Positions 62,662 through 64,000 of a DNA stretch of 64,000 bases are shown piece by piece. The position numbers and the translations under genes are program-made. The DNA lies in assembly GCF_018320785.1 (NCBI RefSeq), contig NC_054881.1, positions 23,250,275 to 23,314,274 on the forward strand, given 5' to 3'. The notes under the pieces were generated by a model. That model was given only the letters and a program-made list of their open reading frames with translations, did no database searches and had not been told where the DNA came from. The stretch's first letter is position 1. Each line of letters starts with the position of its first letter. The stretch comes from Cheilinus undulatus (taxonomy: Eukaryota > Chordata > Actinopteri > Labriformes > Labridae).

Positions 62662-62935
62662 GGGCAATTTATCATGTATTGTCCATTTAAAGGCAACCAA
62701 GAGACACTCAGTCATATATTGTCCACTTGGAGGGCATTTTGCTCAAGTTTGACCACACTGGGCACTTGTGCAGGCATTTCATGTATATTGAGAGGGCATT
62801 TAAAGGGCAATTTGTCAGATTTCGTCTATTTAGAGGGCACCAAAATGGGCACTTTATCGTATGTATCTTCCATAGTGTCATACAAGAGGGCATTTCTGCT
62901 GTGATTTTGTTTTTAAACATTAGGGCACCAAAGGG
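62662..62935. repeat. Degenerate array of GGGCA-starting units
   Basis: GGGCA occurs at 62662, 62732, 62760, 62794, 62805, 62835, 62847, 62888 and 62923, mostly in the context (A)GAGGGCA(T/C)TT followed by GTC or ATC words. Spacing is about 11-70 bases, often 28-41. It looks like an old minisatellite or a decayed short-unit repeat. Confidence 0.6.
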
Positions 62936-63044
62936 GGTGACCATCCCCAACCTCCTCTGAGTACGCCAGTTCTCTCAAATCATTTTCAATCTATTAATTT
63001 TTCCATAAACCATGTCATAAACTTCGACAAGTAAGCAGGTCTGT

Positions 63045-63140
63045 ATCCAAACAGAAAGTCAATTATCCTTAGATTAAGACACTTAAAAAAATCCAAAATG
63101 ACATACAAACAGTTTTGAAAGCAAAGTTGTGTAATTTAAA
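63045..63140. repeat. Dispersed repeat, copy 2
   Basis: TGTATCCAAACAGAAAGTCA, then ATTATCCTTAG and AAAATCCAAAATG, is the partner of 18665-18765. It is followed by a GATTAATCACAATCAAAT block of the kind common in fish MITEs. Confidence 0.6.
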
Positions 63141-63739
63141 ATACGATGAAAAGAATGTGATTAACTGTTAATAACAACAGAAATTCTGAGATTAATCACA
63201 ATCAAATCTTTAAACATTTCTATTTTTTTTATTAAAAATACATAGAAATACACTGGTAACCGGCAACTTATATTAAAGAATTTGAATTGTATACAAAATG
63301 GCTATTTATACAATAAAAGTGGTTGTCCATCTCTGTCGGCAAAAATGAGAGGTAAATTTAACAAGTACAAGATACCGTTGTAAAAGAGACTTTTGCAGTA
63401 AGAAGTCTGATTTTCGGTGGAGTCCCTGAAAGCATCATGTCAAACACACGCACCCGCACAGGAGAGCCCGCAGCTCCTCCTCCTACCAGATGAAGCTCCG
63501 CTATCTTTAGCTCTGCCACGGATTACTGAGCAGTGTAGGCTGGCCGCGTCCGGGTACGACTCGGCTTAACGGTGTGTGTAATTAGTGCCTACGGTCTCCT
63601 CTTTAACAGAAAAAACTACAAAAAAAAAAAAAAAAGAAGAAGAAAAAAAGAAAACAGAAACAAAGAACAAAAGTAATGGGGGAATGACAGCACTATCCGT
63701 CCCCGTCTGCGGCTCTCCGTCATCGAGAAGACCCCGAGG

Positions 63740-63848
63740 ATGCTGCTACTCTCGAGCCCGCGGAACGGACGCCAGCGCCGGGCCTCGCTGCTGCTGCTGC
63801 TCGCCTTGGTCGTCGGCTGTGTCATTCCTGTCAGTGCTAGCATGCCAG
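63740..63848 (+). CDS. First coding exon of an unidentified secreted or membrane protein (partial)
   Basis: An ATG in a GC-rich, CpG-rich stretch opens 36 codons. They have a basic n-region (NGRQRRA), a hydrophobic core (LLLLLALVVGCVIPV) and a small-residue cleavage-like site (SAS), then a GTAAAA donor after the first base of the next codon. This is the layout of a signal-peptide exon. Upstream, 63430-63740 is also GC-rich and looks like a 5' UTR or promoter, interrupted by an A-rich run at about 63620-63655. The gene continues to the right of the window. I do not recognise it. Confidence 0.5.
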
Positions 63849-64000
63849 GTAAAACATAACACTTTATTCAGAGCTTGTATTAGTTTTCTAATCATTTTGA
63901 AACATCCCGGTGTCGTCTTTTCAGTCACTGTCAATACACTGAGACAGTTTAACAGATGAGCTCGTGACAAACAACAATTGGCAGGTGTTTTTAATCCGAG

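Noticed and set aside
1-64000. CRISPR arrays, prophage or bacterial operons
   Set aside because: None seen. All real genes are split by introns, and the repeats are eukaryotic transposons and satellites.

Overview
This is a vertebrate nuclear window, almost certainly from a ray-finned (teleost) fish. It holds intron-rich genes with GT-AG splice sites, several different Tc1/mariner relics, tRNA-derived SINEs, an L2-type LINE tail, many short inverted-repeat (MITE-like) elements, and a mature miR-101 of the fish miR-101b form. I see nothing prokaryotic: no operons and no CRISPR array. I did not find a convincing undescribed system. The window is best read as three complete housekeeping-type genes in a repeat-rich background.

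Layout. Positions 1-16182 are gene-poor. They hold SINE copies, two broken Tc1 transposons (about 6.7-7.5 kb and 8.0-8.85 kb), a 1.35 kb purine-rich degenerate minisatellite (11.1-12.5 kb), a (TG)n tract beside a MITE, hAT-like MITEs, and two strong short hairpins (13.81 and 14.82 kb). A CpG-rich patch at 4.5-5.2 kb may be an unassigned promoter. From 16183 to 31075 (+) lies rcl1 in nine exons, encoding 372 residues, with mir-101 in its last intron. This host-gene arrangement is also known for human MIR101-2 in RCL1. From 31578 to 40395 (-) lies an annexin closest to annexin A3: 13 coding exons, 339 residues, tail-to-tail with rcl1. From 43663 to 55546 (+) lies an EDEM3-like ER degradation mannosidase: 20 coding exons, about 856 residues, head-to-head with the annexin.

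The rest, 55547-63739, holds a long-TIR Tc1 element, an L2 LINE tail, a degenerate GGGCA repeat array, and a palindromic CRE-type site. At the right edge (63740-63848) is a CpG-rich first exon encoding a signal peptide whose gene continues outside the window.

The genes do not form one pathway. Rcl1 acts in nucleolar 18S rRNA maturation, annexin A3 in calcium-dependent phospholipid binding, and EDEM3 in ER glycoprotein trimming for degradation. Exon borders were set by joining translated segments in phase at GT/AG sites and comparing them with family members as remembered. No alignment was run.
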